Assembly: GCA_021234155.1 (NCBI GenBank)
Contig: JAJEKV010000065.1
Span: 5,224,807-5,288,806, forward strand
Direction: 5' to 3'
Origin: Isoetes taiwanensis
Taxonomy: Eukaryota; Streptophyta; Lycopodiopsida; Isoetales; Isoetaceae
Length of the DNA: 64,000 nucleotides
Part shown: positions 48,015 through 59,165 of the stretch, in pieces
Numbering within the stretch: position 1 is the first letter of the stretch
How the letters are laid out: each line of letters opens with the position of its first letter
Notes under the pieces: generated by a model
The model's input: the letters and a program-made list of their open reading frames with translations, nothing else
Told to the model about the DNA's origin: nothing
The model's database searches: none
Translations under genes and position numbers: made by a program

Positions 48015-48790
48015 AATTTTGGTATAAAATTATACAGCTAGAGGCTTTCGGTTATAAATTTATACCGCTAGAACCCCATGGGAGACTGCTCGAGTGGATC
48101 TTAGTGTCGTGTTCCTGAGACACCGGCATAAATGGGTAGAAGCGACTACTCACATCTAGATGGTTTTGCCCAGTTGGTTAAGAGCATGTCGGTTAGGAAT
48201 GTTACATTTGGTATCAGAGTAGGGCTCGAGTTCGAGTCTCCACGAGGGCAAGTATGACCCGAAATACCGTTGGACGGTAGGTCATGACTTGGTCTTGGAC
48301 ACCATCGGATGGTGTAGTCTATGGCTCGAGGATGAGCATAGTTCTAGTGGGACAGATTGTAACAGACCCATGGGAGACTGCTCGAGTGGATCTTAGTGTC
48401 GTTTTCCCGAGACACCCGCATAAATGGGTGGAAGCCATTACTCATAAACGTCTAGATAGTTTTGCCCAGTTGGTTAAGGGCATGTCGGTCTAGCGGTATA
48501 AATTTATAACCGAAAGGCTCTAGCTTAAATTTATATTGAAAGCCTTCAGCAGTATAAATTTATACCAAAAGCCTCTAGCTGTATAAATTTGTACCTAAAG
48601 CCTCTATGGGTATAGATTTATACCAAAAGCCTCTAGCAGTTTAATTAAATATTGAAAGTCTCTAGCGATATAAATTTATACCAATGCTTCGTTAAATTTA
48701 TACCGCTTGGCGCCCTCGGCTTCTGATATTTTAACCTAGACTTAGAGTGGTATGAATTTATATCGTTTGAAGCTTATCCCGCTTGTAAAG
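48015..48790. repeat. Intronic array of palindromic AT repeats interrupted by a TRIM-like element
   Basis: Units of about 31 bp of the form CTCTAGCNGTATAAATTT followed by ATACCAAAAGC run from 48490 to about 48705 (six or more copies), with further units at 48015-48070 and 48690-48770. The core TATAAATTTATA is self-complementary. The array lies in the intron between the ParB-like exon and the linker exon, and is split by the element at 48071-48489. Confidence 0.7.
48071..48489 (+). mobile_element. TRIM-like miniature LTR retroelement, copy B
   Basis: About 80 percent similar to copy A at 34686. Left repeat starts at CCCATGGGAGACTGCTCGAG (48075) and ends GGAATGTTACA near 48208, followed by TTTGGTATCAGAGTAGGG, an 11 of 12 match to the initiator-Met primer site. 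AGTTCTAGTGGGACAGAT precedes the right repeat, which starts TGTAACAGACCC at 48358 and ends at CATGTCGGT (48489), about 13 bp short of the full terminus. Both edges abut CTAG in the AT array. Confidence 0.65.
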
Positions 48791-49599
48791 ACTTAGAGAT
48801 ATGGAATGTAAAAAGCATTTAAAGGTTTAGGAGTAATGTGCTTACTTGGTCGTCTCTGAAGGCAAGCTGGAAGCAAATGTCGTATTACTTAACGGCCATG
48901 TATGGCTTTTTGTCAGAGTCGTAGCTGAGGCAACACTCTGTGACACAAGCCTCATGAAGTTCCTGAAGCTTATTCTTTTGCTTCTTGAAATCCTCACCAT
49001 GTTGATTTTTAAACTCAACATATTCTCTGTGCATAAAGCATATCTTGTCTATGAGGCTCCTTTTCAATCTGAAGTCATTGTCTAGATTGTGGCTCACCGC
49101 AATGACCTTTGCCTCTTCATCTATCAGCCCTACGTAAATATGAGCCTCTACACTTTTCCAAATCTCATTCCTACTTTCTTCTTTTGATAGTTCCTTCCTA
49201 GCTTTGTAGTTGTGAGTGCCATTGAGAACATAGTAAGTGTAATGTTTGAGTTCTTGAACTTGCATTCTATCAACCATCACAACAAGTAACGACACATGGG
49301 CATGCAAATTTCTCGCATTCTCTACTTCAGTATTGCCACATGCGCAGCATACAATTTTCATACTTGGAGAACCCTAGCCTCATCTTCATTTTTAGGTGGC
49401 CTCTTAATGGTGCTTATAGAAAGTGAGATAGTCTGCCTAAGAATCTTCGTCTCATTGACCTTCTTCAAAATTGCACTTGATTTGTCTGATTGTTTGAGCA
49501 CAATGTTGGCACCAAGTGCTTTCTTGATAGCCTCTACAGACTCCTCGATGGTCAACCCCTGGGCATTTAAGCTAGGGAACGTCCCAAGCGACCCCATCA

Positions 49600-50258
49600 T
49601 CGCGCATGATCATACTTACCTCATCATGACCCACCTATAGTCATGTGCATGTGCCCTGCATCGTGGCATAGAGAACATCCTAATGATGATCCCATCATCG
49701 CCCACGATCCCGTGCCTACTCGAGCATGACCTCTTCAGTCATGCATTTGCCAAGATCTTACGAGCTTTGCCGAGAATCTGCTAAGTTTTTGAAGACTTTA
49801 GTGAGTTTTGGAAGTCTATGATATATTTAGAAGCTTTGGCCAATTTTCTTACGTGGCAAGAATCTGCCAACTTTTGAAGACTGTTGCCGAGTTCTGAAGA
49901 CTGTCGAGTTCTGAAGACTTTTGCTGACTTCTTACGAGTTCTTCTGATCTTTTGTCGAGAATCTGCCGAGTTTTTCAACCGCCCAGCCAGTATTAAGTTG
50001 TTTCTTTAGGTTTCTTTAGTAATATAGTTTCTTTAGTCACGAACCTTTTGTTTTTCAGGTTATGGAAACTTCTGGAGGCGCGAAAGTTATTAAGGTTGTA
50101 AAAGTTTTGACAATGTAGCTTTTTGCTGTTGTTGTCTTTTTTTCTTATGATTTATCTGCCGAGTTTGTGGTCTATTGGCCTGCTATGGCTGATCTTTCTT
50201 TTGTGCCATCCCAAAGTAGGCTTGGAAGATCTTCTTTTGTTCGAACATCAGCCAAGCG
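49600..50258. promoter_or_regulatory. Divergent intergenic region with short repeats
   Basis: Lies between the minus-strand ParB/methyltransferase-like gene and the plus-strand recombinase-like gene. It holds TTTTGAAGACT or TTCTGAAGACT four times between 49784 and 49925, two copies of CCCATCATCGC (49593, 49684), several GCCGAG or TGCCAAG phrases, and GAGGTAAGTAT on the minus strand near 49610 as a possible donor of an upstream exon. It probably contains both promoters; recombinase sites are possible but unproven. Confidence 0.35.
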
Positions 50259-51863
50259 TTGGGAACAGTTGAACATGCTATTATAGGAGATGAAGATCAT
50301 GACTCAGACTTTGAGATGGATCTGATGAAGGTGTTTAATGAGGATGATATGAAGGAATATGAAAATGATGTTCAGAATATACCAGGCCTGTTTCTGCGTG
50401 ATGAAAGTGATAAGGAAAAGGTTCCTGTTGTTACTAATAAACCTAGAAAAGAAGTGGCATTTCTAGAGATTGATGAAGATCTTGTAAAAGAATAGAAGGA
50501 AGCTGGGAGGCAAATGGATAAAAGTGAATGGGCCAGAACCAGATTTGATACTTGGCGGGTTAAGTTTAGGCTGCCGATTGATAAGAAGATTGAGGACCTT
50601 TATCTACGTGAGTTTGCAAGGAAGTTGGAAAGATTTATGCTTCAAGTTTGCAAGATCAAAGGAGGCTGCTATCCTCCTAAGACGTAAGTATTCTAACCTT
50701 CTTTTAATTCTGATTTTATACTAACTTTTCTATTTTGGTTGCAAACCCCACGAACATTTTTAGGAAGTTTGGAGCTATGATTAGAATGAAACAGAAGGTT
50801 CGGGTTGGAGTAACAGGTATTGAGGAAGTGGCATTTAATATAAGGAGAAGTCCAATCTTTGCTAATGCTAGAAAGGCTACCATTGCTTCTATGAGAAGAT
50901 CTAGTAAGACTCCAAGTATATGTGGGAAAAGAAAGAAGGCCCAACAAATCAGTTAGAGCTGTGAATTGGATCCGTTCACTGACATTCATTCAATTCCTTG
51001 CAATAGAGGCTTATAAAGAAGGTTTATGTTTTATGTTTGTTATCAAAGATAGGGACGAGCTATACAAGTTGGTAGTTTATGATTTTCAGGTTTTGCTTAT
51101 TCAGGAAAAAGAATGCCTAGAGTATAGTGAGAGACTTAGTAAGAATTATATGGTATCAATGGAAAGATATCAGGAAGAGGCCTCTAGATTGCCTATGCAA
51201 TGCTTTGAGGATGATGTGGTCTTGACATTTAAATGCCTTGTGAGGCATGTCCCTATTCCTGAAACTGATGCAGATTCTTCCTGATTTGTATTTATGCAAT
51301 GCATCAATGCCCCGACGGGGCATGTAAGTTTAATGTTCTTTTTCTGTTTTTCTATTTCTAGTTTGTGGCCTAATTCTATGTTTGTTTGGGATAGTTATGG
51401 TATAATAAAAAGCATAGGGTCAGCACTAAGGTCTTAGGATGCTGGATGAAATATATGCTAAAAGCTATAGGTGTTGAAGGTAGTTTCTTTTGAAAATCAG
51501 GAAGGAGTAGTATTGTTTCTAGATTTACAAGGGCTAATGTGCTAATTGATGTTGGCATGAATGTGATTGGACCTTTGGAATCTAGAATCATTATAAGAGG
51601 TAAATCTATGTTTTAGAATTTGTATCTTTATTAGTTAGTGTCTTTATATGCTACTAACTTAATTGTTTGTATTTGTAAGGTATGACAAGACTGCAGAGCT
51701 TAAAACAAAGGCAGCTATGTCTATTATTGGCCAGCCATTCAAATCTGATGGTACTCAAAGGATGTTTAACGATGTCTATTACGATGAATTGAAGGCATTT
51801 GATGCAAGTCAGATTTCTGGTAGCTTAGATGTTTTGCCCCACCTTCAAATTCTGTCAATCTGA
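50259..51863 (+). pseudogene. Crypton-like (DUF3504-type) tyrosine recombinase, multi-exon
   Basis: Exon text in order: an acidic N-terminus (50.26-50.49 kb); core-binding domain KSEWARTRFDTWRVKFRLP and KIEDLYLREFARKLERFML with GGCYPPKT (50.50-50.68 kb); donor at 50684 and acceptor before 50764; NIRRSPIFANARKATIASM; then KDRDELYKLVVYDFQVLL and CLEYSERLSKNY (51.05-51.15 kb); then CWMKYMLKAIGVEG, KSGRSSIVSRFTRANVLIDV and GMNVIGPLE (51.44-51.59 kb); then RYDKTAELKTKAAMSI, with Tyr at 51681, after an intron. This is the order expected for Crypton-like recombinases: R-D-E-L, SER-SK, SGR, then the Tyr nucleophile. A stop at 50493 and TGA at 51491 indicate decay. More open text with V/G-rich repeats continues to 52250. 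Confidence 0.6.
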
Positions 51864-51899
51864 ATACTGCAAGTAATTATCTGGGTTTTATACTTGTTC

Positions 51900-52250
51900 T
51901 CAAGTTTTCTAGTTTTTTAAGTTGTTGTTTTGGTTTCCCAACAGGTGATACAAAGGCTGAGGAGTATGAAGATAAAGGGAATGATTCTGTTAGAAAGGAT
52001 ATGGTTGGAGTTGGGAAGGAAGTAGTTGCAATTGGAAAGGATATAGGTGCAACTTGAAGTGAACTGTTCTTTTGAAGAGATAGCTGGAGACAATTCACGT
52101 TCGAGAAAGGCCTTCAATATAAATGTTGATACAGGATTGAATCAAATAACAAGTGGTACTTTTAATAATTGCATCATAGTTTCTGGTGGTAGCAGCACTC
52201 TTGATGTTTATAAAATTGTGAAGAAAATTTCTGGAGGTGGAAGTCTCTGA
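51900..52250 (+). other. Probable C-terminal exon relic downstream of the recombinase
   Basis: Frames read EEYEDKGNDSVRKDMVGVGK and, shifted, CSFEEIAGDNSRSRKAFNIN. Placement directly after the recombinase and the phase changes suggest a decayed C-terminal extension; no domain recognised. Confidence 0.3.
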
Positions 52251-52500
52251 AACTGACACTGATCACATGTTTTTAAATCTCAGATCTGTAATTTTGAATT
52301 TTGATTACAAACTTTTATTGTGAAATATTGAAACTGATCGGATCTTGAATACAAAGATTTTTACTACACTTCTACGTTTTTTACCTATTAATCTGCTTTT
52401 CTTACTATTCGTTCTAGAATCATTCAGAATGTCCAGAAAGTAGAATAAACGACATGCGTCAGTTCCATATTCAATATGGGAGCGGAATGACACCTAGCAA

Positions 52501-53085
52501 ACTTTACATATCCTGGGCACCGGACAAGCTATTTCCCGGGGCCCAATAGCATGAGAGGAATTAATCACCACGTCATGTTCCTAATGGCTTAAGGGTCAGA
52601 TTCGTCTAGAGGAATTAAAGGCCTGTCACTTTGCAAAAATCCAATCCTGTGATGGCATGCCTTAACTGGCTCCTTTGCTCTGATTTCATTAATTAGTGCT
52701 GGCAATTACCAAAACACTCGCTTTGAAACTAAAACACTCCGAAACACTGCCCCTTAACTTCCAAACTTTGGATTTAAATGACAGGGGATGTCCCCTAGCC
52801 TTTTCGAAATAGTTAATTAGCTACTACAGGATTTCGAGCACGTCCTCGACATCAATCTAACCATCGTTGTAGATCTATGAAATTTGATAACGCCAGTGCC
52901 ACTTCGTGGAATCACTGAAGTTATGTGCTCAAAAATAGAGAGCAGAAATTGAGTTTTTACATGATACTTCCACTGCCGGATGATACTTTACATATCCTGA
53001 ATGCTGAATGGCACCAGACAAGCTGTTTCTCGGGGCCCAACAGCGTGAGAGGAATTAATGACCACGTCATGTTCCTATTGGCTTA
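52501..53085. repeat. Direct repeat pair about 485 bp apart
   Basis: 52501-52591 and 52985-53085 share ACTTTACATATCCTG, GACAAGCT.TTTC.CGGGGC, GAGAGGAATTAAT and ACCACGTCATGTTCCTA. They lie just downstream of the recombinase relic and could be element ends or an unrelated small repeat. The interval between has no gene. Confidence 0.65.
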
Positions 53086-53661
53086 CTGTTCTTTTTTTTT
53101 TTTCGTCTTCATCCGACTTTATTGCCGGCCAAATAGTACGTTTCCACCATCACTCTAAACATGATATCTTTTCTCGATCTTCAGGTATTTCGCTGGCCAG
53201 CATCCTCTGATCTCGTAAATCAGAGCAATATCTAGGAAGTCTTTTTGTTTTGGTTATCGGGTTTAGTAATTAATTAGAGGTAGCAAATGCCCAGTTTCTT
53301 TTTTTGTTTGTTGTTTTTCATGCATGTTTAGGGTGTAGACATGGCCGATAGATCATGTTGAACGTATCTTATATTATCTGGCTATAACTTTATAACATTG
53401 CAGAACAGAGGTCGGCCGTGCAAATTTGAAACGAGCATATAGGAATTTGAGGTCGAAAACTTGCTTGAGGTAAGTGTATGCAATGTACAATTTAGTTGAT
53501 ATCATATTAAACATAGTTGTTGATATGTGTGTACATATGCACATTAAGAGTTTATGCGAAGAAGAACAATGTTGTATATTTATTACAAACGTAAATCTTA
53601 ACTTATATTCACCAAGAGGAAAACTCTTATGTAGCACGGCATAGCAAAAAAGAAAAGACTA

Positions 53662-54006
53662 ATGTTTCAAGCTGCAGTATCATGTATACAGTCTGAAGAG
53701 GCTAGAGAAATTGGCACTAGAGGTGTAAGCATGCACGGCTTTGTTGCTAGGGCAGCAAGAGCAGCTGCATGGAATGAACTCCATAAAGCTTCTAATGCAG
53801 ACCCTAGACTATTTCTTTCAGAACATGATCATGACATAGAATCTAACAATTATTACATAGATTATGACATAGATTCTGACATTAGCAGTAGCAGAGGTTG
53901 CCAGAAAGTCTGCTTTTGTGGCAATCTTCTCCTTGTTGTTGCCCTTGCTTTTGCCCTTGTTTTTGTCTGGACACATTTTGAAACCTTCTCACAGAACTCT
54001 ATGTAG
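53662..54006 (+). CDS. Small hypothetical protein with C-terminal membrane segment
   Basis: 114 residues, intact frame. N-terminal half is mixed polar with SMHGFVARAARAAAWNELH, the middle is acidic (DHDIESNNYYIDYDIDSDIS), then a Cys-rich turn (CQKVCFCGN) leads to one hydrophobic span (LLLVVALAFALVFVWTHF), giving a tail-anchor-like layout. No family recognised. Composition looks protein-like, but nothing else proves expression. Confidence 0.4.
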   Translation: MFQAAVSCIQSEEAREIGTRGVSMHGFVARAARAAAWNELHKASNADPRLFLSEHDHDIESNNYYIDYDIDSDISSSRGCQKVCFCGNLLLVVALAFALVFVWTHFETFSQNSM

Positions 54007-54009
54007 AAC

Positions 54010-55205
54010 AACTTGATGGATAACCTGGTTAAATTCTCATCTGAAGTGAAATCTGCCATTCAAAGCTTTGAATCTGTTGTCCAAAACTTCGCGCATAAGA
54101 TCCAGATTTCAAGCATATGGCATGAAGATACTTCAGTTTTTAGCCATCTGCTCTCTATCGTGTTTGGGATAACTTGAAAGACACTTGTTGGATTCTTAAT
54201 TCTTTGGATCATCGCTCTATACGTTAAGGAATGACATTTATTGGAATATTATGCTTGTATATTGTACATAGTATTACTCTTGTATTTTGCTATATGGTTA
54301 TAATACTTGGTTGAAGGAATATTATTTATCAGAGCAATTAAATTCAATTACTAGATGACTTGGTGCAGGATCATTTTATACTAATTGAGATCAATGCACA
54401 CATTTAAGCTACACTCTTTTCTTTTTGCTTCTTCTTTCCTTTTCCTTTGAAATAAGTTTTGAATGTTTATTTTGAATTGGAGGACAATATGTCAACAATT
54501 TTCCTTATCGTATGGGATACTATTGTGAACACTGATGGTATATTTCCCAAAAATGCACAACATTTTGTCCAATTGCTCGATGAAATATGGAGTCAAAAGA
54601 AGAGCTCATATATTCTTACCTCTTGCCACCATGATGGCAAAATGTTCCATGGACAGATTGTTGAATTTCCACAATTGTGTCTGCCTTAACAATGAGAGCA
54701 ATAAAAGTGACTATTTCACATTTCATAAACTGAAAGTAGGTGACCATATCCTCTTTGCTCATGCAATTATCAGTTCTATTCTATTCTATTCGATCATTCT
54801 CTCAGGTGCTCCTCGCTTCCTCAATCGATTACGATGTTCTGTGGAGACAACCACTAAATTAAATTGGAGTATATTGCTTAAGGAAATTGACAAACCTTAA
54901 AAATTTCCAAGTTGGTCCAAAGTTGTATCATAGTTCCTTCCTCAAATTTATGTGCACGAGTTGTGCCATCGCTTGTATCGCAGCTATGTTTTGATAGTAT
55001 TTGGTAACTATAGGAACATTTTAGTGATTGTATTGCCCATGTACAAGGGAAAATTCATAGCCAGATAATGGATTTTAGCGTTTGGCATATTCTAGGCACA
55101 TACGAAGATTTGATAGTTGTAATTTTATATTTTGACATACAAACTTTTGCAAAATAAGGTTGGAGAATAAAGTCATATGCACATGAATGTCCTCGTACAA
55201 TTGAA
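54010..55205. other. Spacer, no supported gene
   Basis: AT-rich. A 76-codon plus frame at 54459-54689 (FPKNAQHFVQLLDEIWSQKK) looks somewhat protein-like but has no recognised relatives. Confidence 0.35.
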
Positions 55206-55209
55206 CGTA

Positions 55210-58200
55210 ATCATTTGAAGTGTAACCTTCCCGATGACGAAGTAATATAAACATCGAGGAAGGAACTAAAAGTCCAAAACCTTTCGAATCTCGAATTCTT
55301 CATGATCATCAATGTCGACTGGAGGAGGCGATGGAGGAATCCAATTTGGAAAAGAAATGGACTAGGGCGTGTATGGCTCCAACTATTAAACATGAAATAT
55401 CGGACTGCAGGCAAACAATTGGAGGAGCTCGAGTTGGAACACAACATCGTTGATCGGAACAATAAATCGATAAGGATCAAGGCGATGATCATCACGCTTG
55501 TTGCAGGGACACGATGTAGGGAGTTTTCGGCGAAGAAGCCAAACAAGATTATCAACATGCAAAGTGAGAGCCTTCTGACGATGTAAATCATTATAATGTC
55601 GGTAATGTTCCTAGGTTTGAAGAAGATGATGCTGGAAGATTACGGAGTCTCTGGACGAAGACTTTGCAGGGTTGATATAATCATACCCAGAAACAGTAAA
55701 AGACCACTGAGAATGCTGCCTAAAGTTGAGAAACAATGGGAGCTGGCCAGTGGAAACATATATTGAGTTAGTATAAGTAATTCATCTAGTGGAAGCCAAT
55801 CAACCCAATTCTCCTGCTTATAACTACTAAAGCATTTAAATATTGCTTCAATATTTGATTACTACGCTCTCTTCATCAATGCTTTCTGGATGATGACTAG
55901 AAATAAAAAAGCACTCCATATATAAAAGCTCCAAGCGTCGTTTCTAGAATCTAGCAATGAATAGAGGGTCACGACACTAACAATAGTATCCGGTAAGCCA
56001 TCGAGTTTGATCACTAAGAAGCAAATTAGTTATTTTCTCTCTTATAATGGTGTTGTTGCAAGGAATAAATTGAACCATCTTAGAGAATAAAAAATGGCGA
56101 TCGGGGCGGCATCATGTCACCCGAGAAGATGGCAACTCGAAATGAAATTCACTAAATGCTCTTCCAAGGCCCAGATGGAACATGTAATAGGCGACGAAGA
56201 CCATATGCCACGATGCCTTTTTACGATAGCAAATATCATAAGATTGAGTAAAGGCTTTGATGGAGTGGCAAAGCTTAGATCACAACACTCTTGATTAATA
56301 AGCTCCAGAGTTTTGGCTACTTCAAAACATCAATTATAGGAGAATCATGGCGGTCTAAAGAACTTGGAGCCTAGGAGCACCATTAGGAATATATAATAGC
56401 CCATCCGCGAAATAGAAGTTCATATCTCAATATTAAAATGATCATATTTTAGTTGCATCCGCCGAGGGACATGATCTTTGAACCAAGATATGAAAATACA
56501 TCTTACGCCAATGGATCTTTGAACTGGAAAGCGGCTCAAAGAAGACTTTAACGAGATGCACCATAAGATGCCTCGAACAAAGTGGCTGACCATGAGCTCA
56601 AACTGATCAGAACCTAGATTAACTTGTGATTTTTGCTCATAAAATTTTGGATCACTTAGCTTAGGTTCACGGTATGAATATCAAGGTACAGAATCGGGTA
56701 ATACTTGATCCGCGAGATTAATGCGGGATAATACTTGAGTATGTCACTAGGCCTATCAATGGTTGAGCATTTGAGCAACCGAAAGCATTCAGTTTTAATG
56801 ATCGGTATAGACTATGATCTTATAAAGGGGATCCATCAATGAAACATCTCAACTCTTCGGAAGAATCAACTATCCCCAAAAGTTCCTTGTCAGAATTGAG
56901 CAATTGATTTATTGATTTTTACAGCCTGGAACTAACGAGATTAATGGGTGAATGAATGCAGTTCATGATCTTCCACCTCTATAATAATAAGCTATCAAGA
57001 GCATAGTCAAAAGCATCTGCTTCAACAATATAAGGATGCAAGGGATCTGGATGAGGGAGAACCGAAGCCATGATGATGGCATGCTTCAAGATAATGAAGG
57101 TCGTTTAAGCATCACTCGTTCATTCAAAAGGTGCATCCTTTGCAGTGAGAAGTGTGAAAGCAAGTGCAATTTCTAAATAATCCTTAATAAAATGTCGATA
57201 AAATTTGGCAAATACAAGAAAGCCCTGAACATCTCGGACTGAAGAAACTATCTGGCAATCAAGGATAGTACTTACTTCATACATAGAAGCTCCCTGATGA
57301 GTGATGGCCAAGCTTATCATGATCAAACTGACACTTCTGAAGCTTAGTTTATAGCCCATGCTCATGAAGCTTCTGAAGAACTAGCCCAATATGTCTCTCA
57401 TGCTCCTCAAGAGTTTTAGAATAAATAAGAATATCATCCAGATATATGATGATAAAAAAATTCAAATACTTTTTGAAGACATCTTTTGCTATATGCTAAA
57501 CGACTGTTGGGACATTGGTAAGCCCAAAAGGCATAAGACGATACTCAAAATGACCATATCGAATACGAAAGGTTGTCTTCCATTCATCACCTTCAAGTAT
57601 TAGGATAAGGTAATATGCAGCATAGAGATCAATATTGGTAAAATAATGTGCACCTTGCAAGCATTCGAGTTGACAACAAGATGCCGATAATTATCTTTCT
57701 TTTTTATAAAGAAAATAGGTGCTTTAATCGACAATCGAGAATGTCGAATAAAACCTGTGGCTAAGTTCTTTTCAATATAGGTATGTAGAACCTCCAATTC
57801 AACTGGTGATAGACCATGTATTGGTTCATATGGTGGCATCATCTTTGGCTCACGAAAGGATGAACCTGGAATACTGAACCAGGTTCTCACTTGTCAGTTT
57901 TGATAAATTCCTAAAGAGATATCTCTTAGATACAAAGTTGAGGGCATGGTTTGGATGTAGAACTTTGTAGAAAACTAGAGGTTGTACATGTCAGGGGTCT
58001 AAAGCTAAAACACGATCTAACTCCACAAACTGTGGCTTTATGAGGGGATCTCTCAAGGAAAAGTCTAGACTCCTCAAAAGTATCCACTACTCTCCAAACG
58101 TTCCTTGTCATAGATTGGATAGTTGATTTCTGCAGCCTGGTTCGAGAAAGCAAGGGTACGTGCAGGAATAGAACAAGAGCAGAAGCCAAAGTAGGATTCG

Positions 58201-59165
58201 GAACTAAAATGTGAGCACAAGTAAAATCAAGGTGGGGATGGCATCTGGGACTAAAATAAGAACTAGAACAGGAATAGAGACAAGAATAGTAGAGACTAGA
58301 ATAGGGATAGAGACAGGATCGAGGATCGAACCAGATGCAAGAGATGGCGCATGAATTGGAAAGATGTTAGCTTAGGAGCAGGGACAAAAGATGAACGTGA
58401 CTAGGGCTAAAACCAGGAAACAAGAATGACAGTCAATCTATAAGTTATGTAAACCGAGCCAAAACAGACTTAAAACTACTGATACCTGGAAATGATATTG
58501 AAAAAAACTTTGCAAGAAACTCCTTCAAAACAAACCTTAAGGAGAATAGTACATTCTTGGCTGGTCCAGAGAAAATCTTACGTCCGTCAATCACTCCATC
58601 AGGTCCAAGATGCTCAAGCTTAATTTTGGAAATGCATGCTTCGAAGCAAATGCACATATGTGAAACAAACATTTGCATACAATCAAGTTGTGCTAAAGCA
58701 TTTGATTTTTCCCAATAATACCAAAAGTAGAAACTATTTACTGGCCTAGAAAAAATTTCATCAAATGCCGAAGGACTCAAACAATATCGTTTAGCCATCA
58801 AGCGACTCTCACTACTCAGACTAGTCTTTGAAGTTTTCCAACAAGCTAGTTTATTTGATTGAGTAACTATAAACACATATGTTCGGAACCTACAAACATA
58901 GATTGGCCTTCCTATGATGTTCCTTTCCTACAGGGGATAAGGACCCTAAAGCGATCCACCTACATTAACACGTGGGCAATCGGCTTTAGAAAATAGGAGG
59001 AGGGGTAGGAACAGGCCTAGGAGGAACTATGGTTTTTGAGCTGAAGCTAATAATGGACCGGACACTTTGGCTTATGTTTGGTAGGTGATTATGGCTCGAA
59101 CCATGAACTTGATAGACTCTTGAGGGTTTCAAGGTCATCCACATTCAGCCTCCTTCAAAAACTAT
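55210..59165 (-). mobile_element. Ty3/gypsy chromovirus-like element, copy 2
   Basis: Minus-strand order: the frame shared with copy 1 (SRLMAKRYCLSPSAFDEIFS, 58.8 kb); an RNase-H-like snippet (NYPIYDKE, 58.13 kb); RT start GLSPVELEVLHTYIEKNLAT and [12 protein letters not shown] (57.7-57.8 kb); an internal deletion of about 65 bp relative to copy 1; an RT active site YLDDILIYS (57.44 kb); SSVRDVQGFLVFAKFYRHFI (57.2 kb); a second RNase-H relic (DKELLGIVDSSEELR, 56.88 kb); integrase relic (CYRKKASWHM, 56.2 kb); and a chromodomain-like end (HEEFEIRKVLDF, 55.3 kb). Frames break often. LTRs were not found. It lies in inverted orientation to copy 1. Confidence 0.75.

Larger units (their letters stand above)
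46784..49571 (-). pseudogene. ParB-like domain fused to a DNA-methyltransferase-like domain, multi-exon
   Basis: Likely minus-strand exons: 49571 to about 49360, about 49360 to 48889, 48009-47761, about 47690-47550, 47497-47070 and about 46990-46784, mostly with acceptable splice borders. The second contains YYVLNGTHNYKARKEL and VEAHIYVGLIDEEAKVIAVS then HNLDNDFRL, matching the ParB/sulfiredoxin-like pattern of a G.HR..A loop followed by D.EA..I...HN, with Asn replacing the usual Arg. The fifth contains LFGQDCLYKVVHDDC and YTLWIANIPYGF, like methyltransferase motif IV (D/N-x-P-Y) of amino-methyltransferases. The last has MVGAQDWIVALNTSILV, resembling the segment after motif IV. Known bacterial and phage ParB-methylase fusions share this order. 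Frame breaks near 49360 and 47930 suggest decay. Assignments are from memory of patterns, not searches. Confidence 0.55.

Noticed and set aside
48490-48790. Regularly spaced palindromic repeats that look CRISPR-like
   Set aside because: Units vary, spacers are only a few bases, no cas genes exist, and the context is a plant nuclear intron; it is a minisatellite.
55302-55586. 94-codon plus-strand frame
   Set aside because: It is the complement of the gypsy chromodomain end, which reads on the minus strand.
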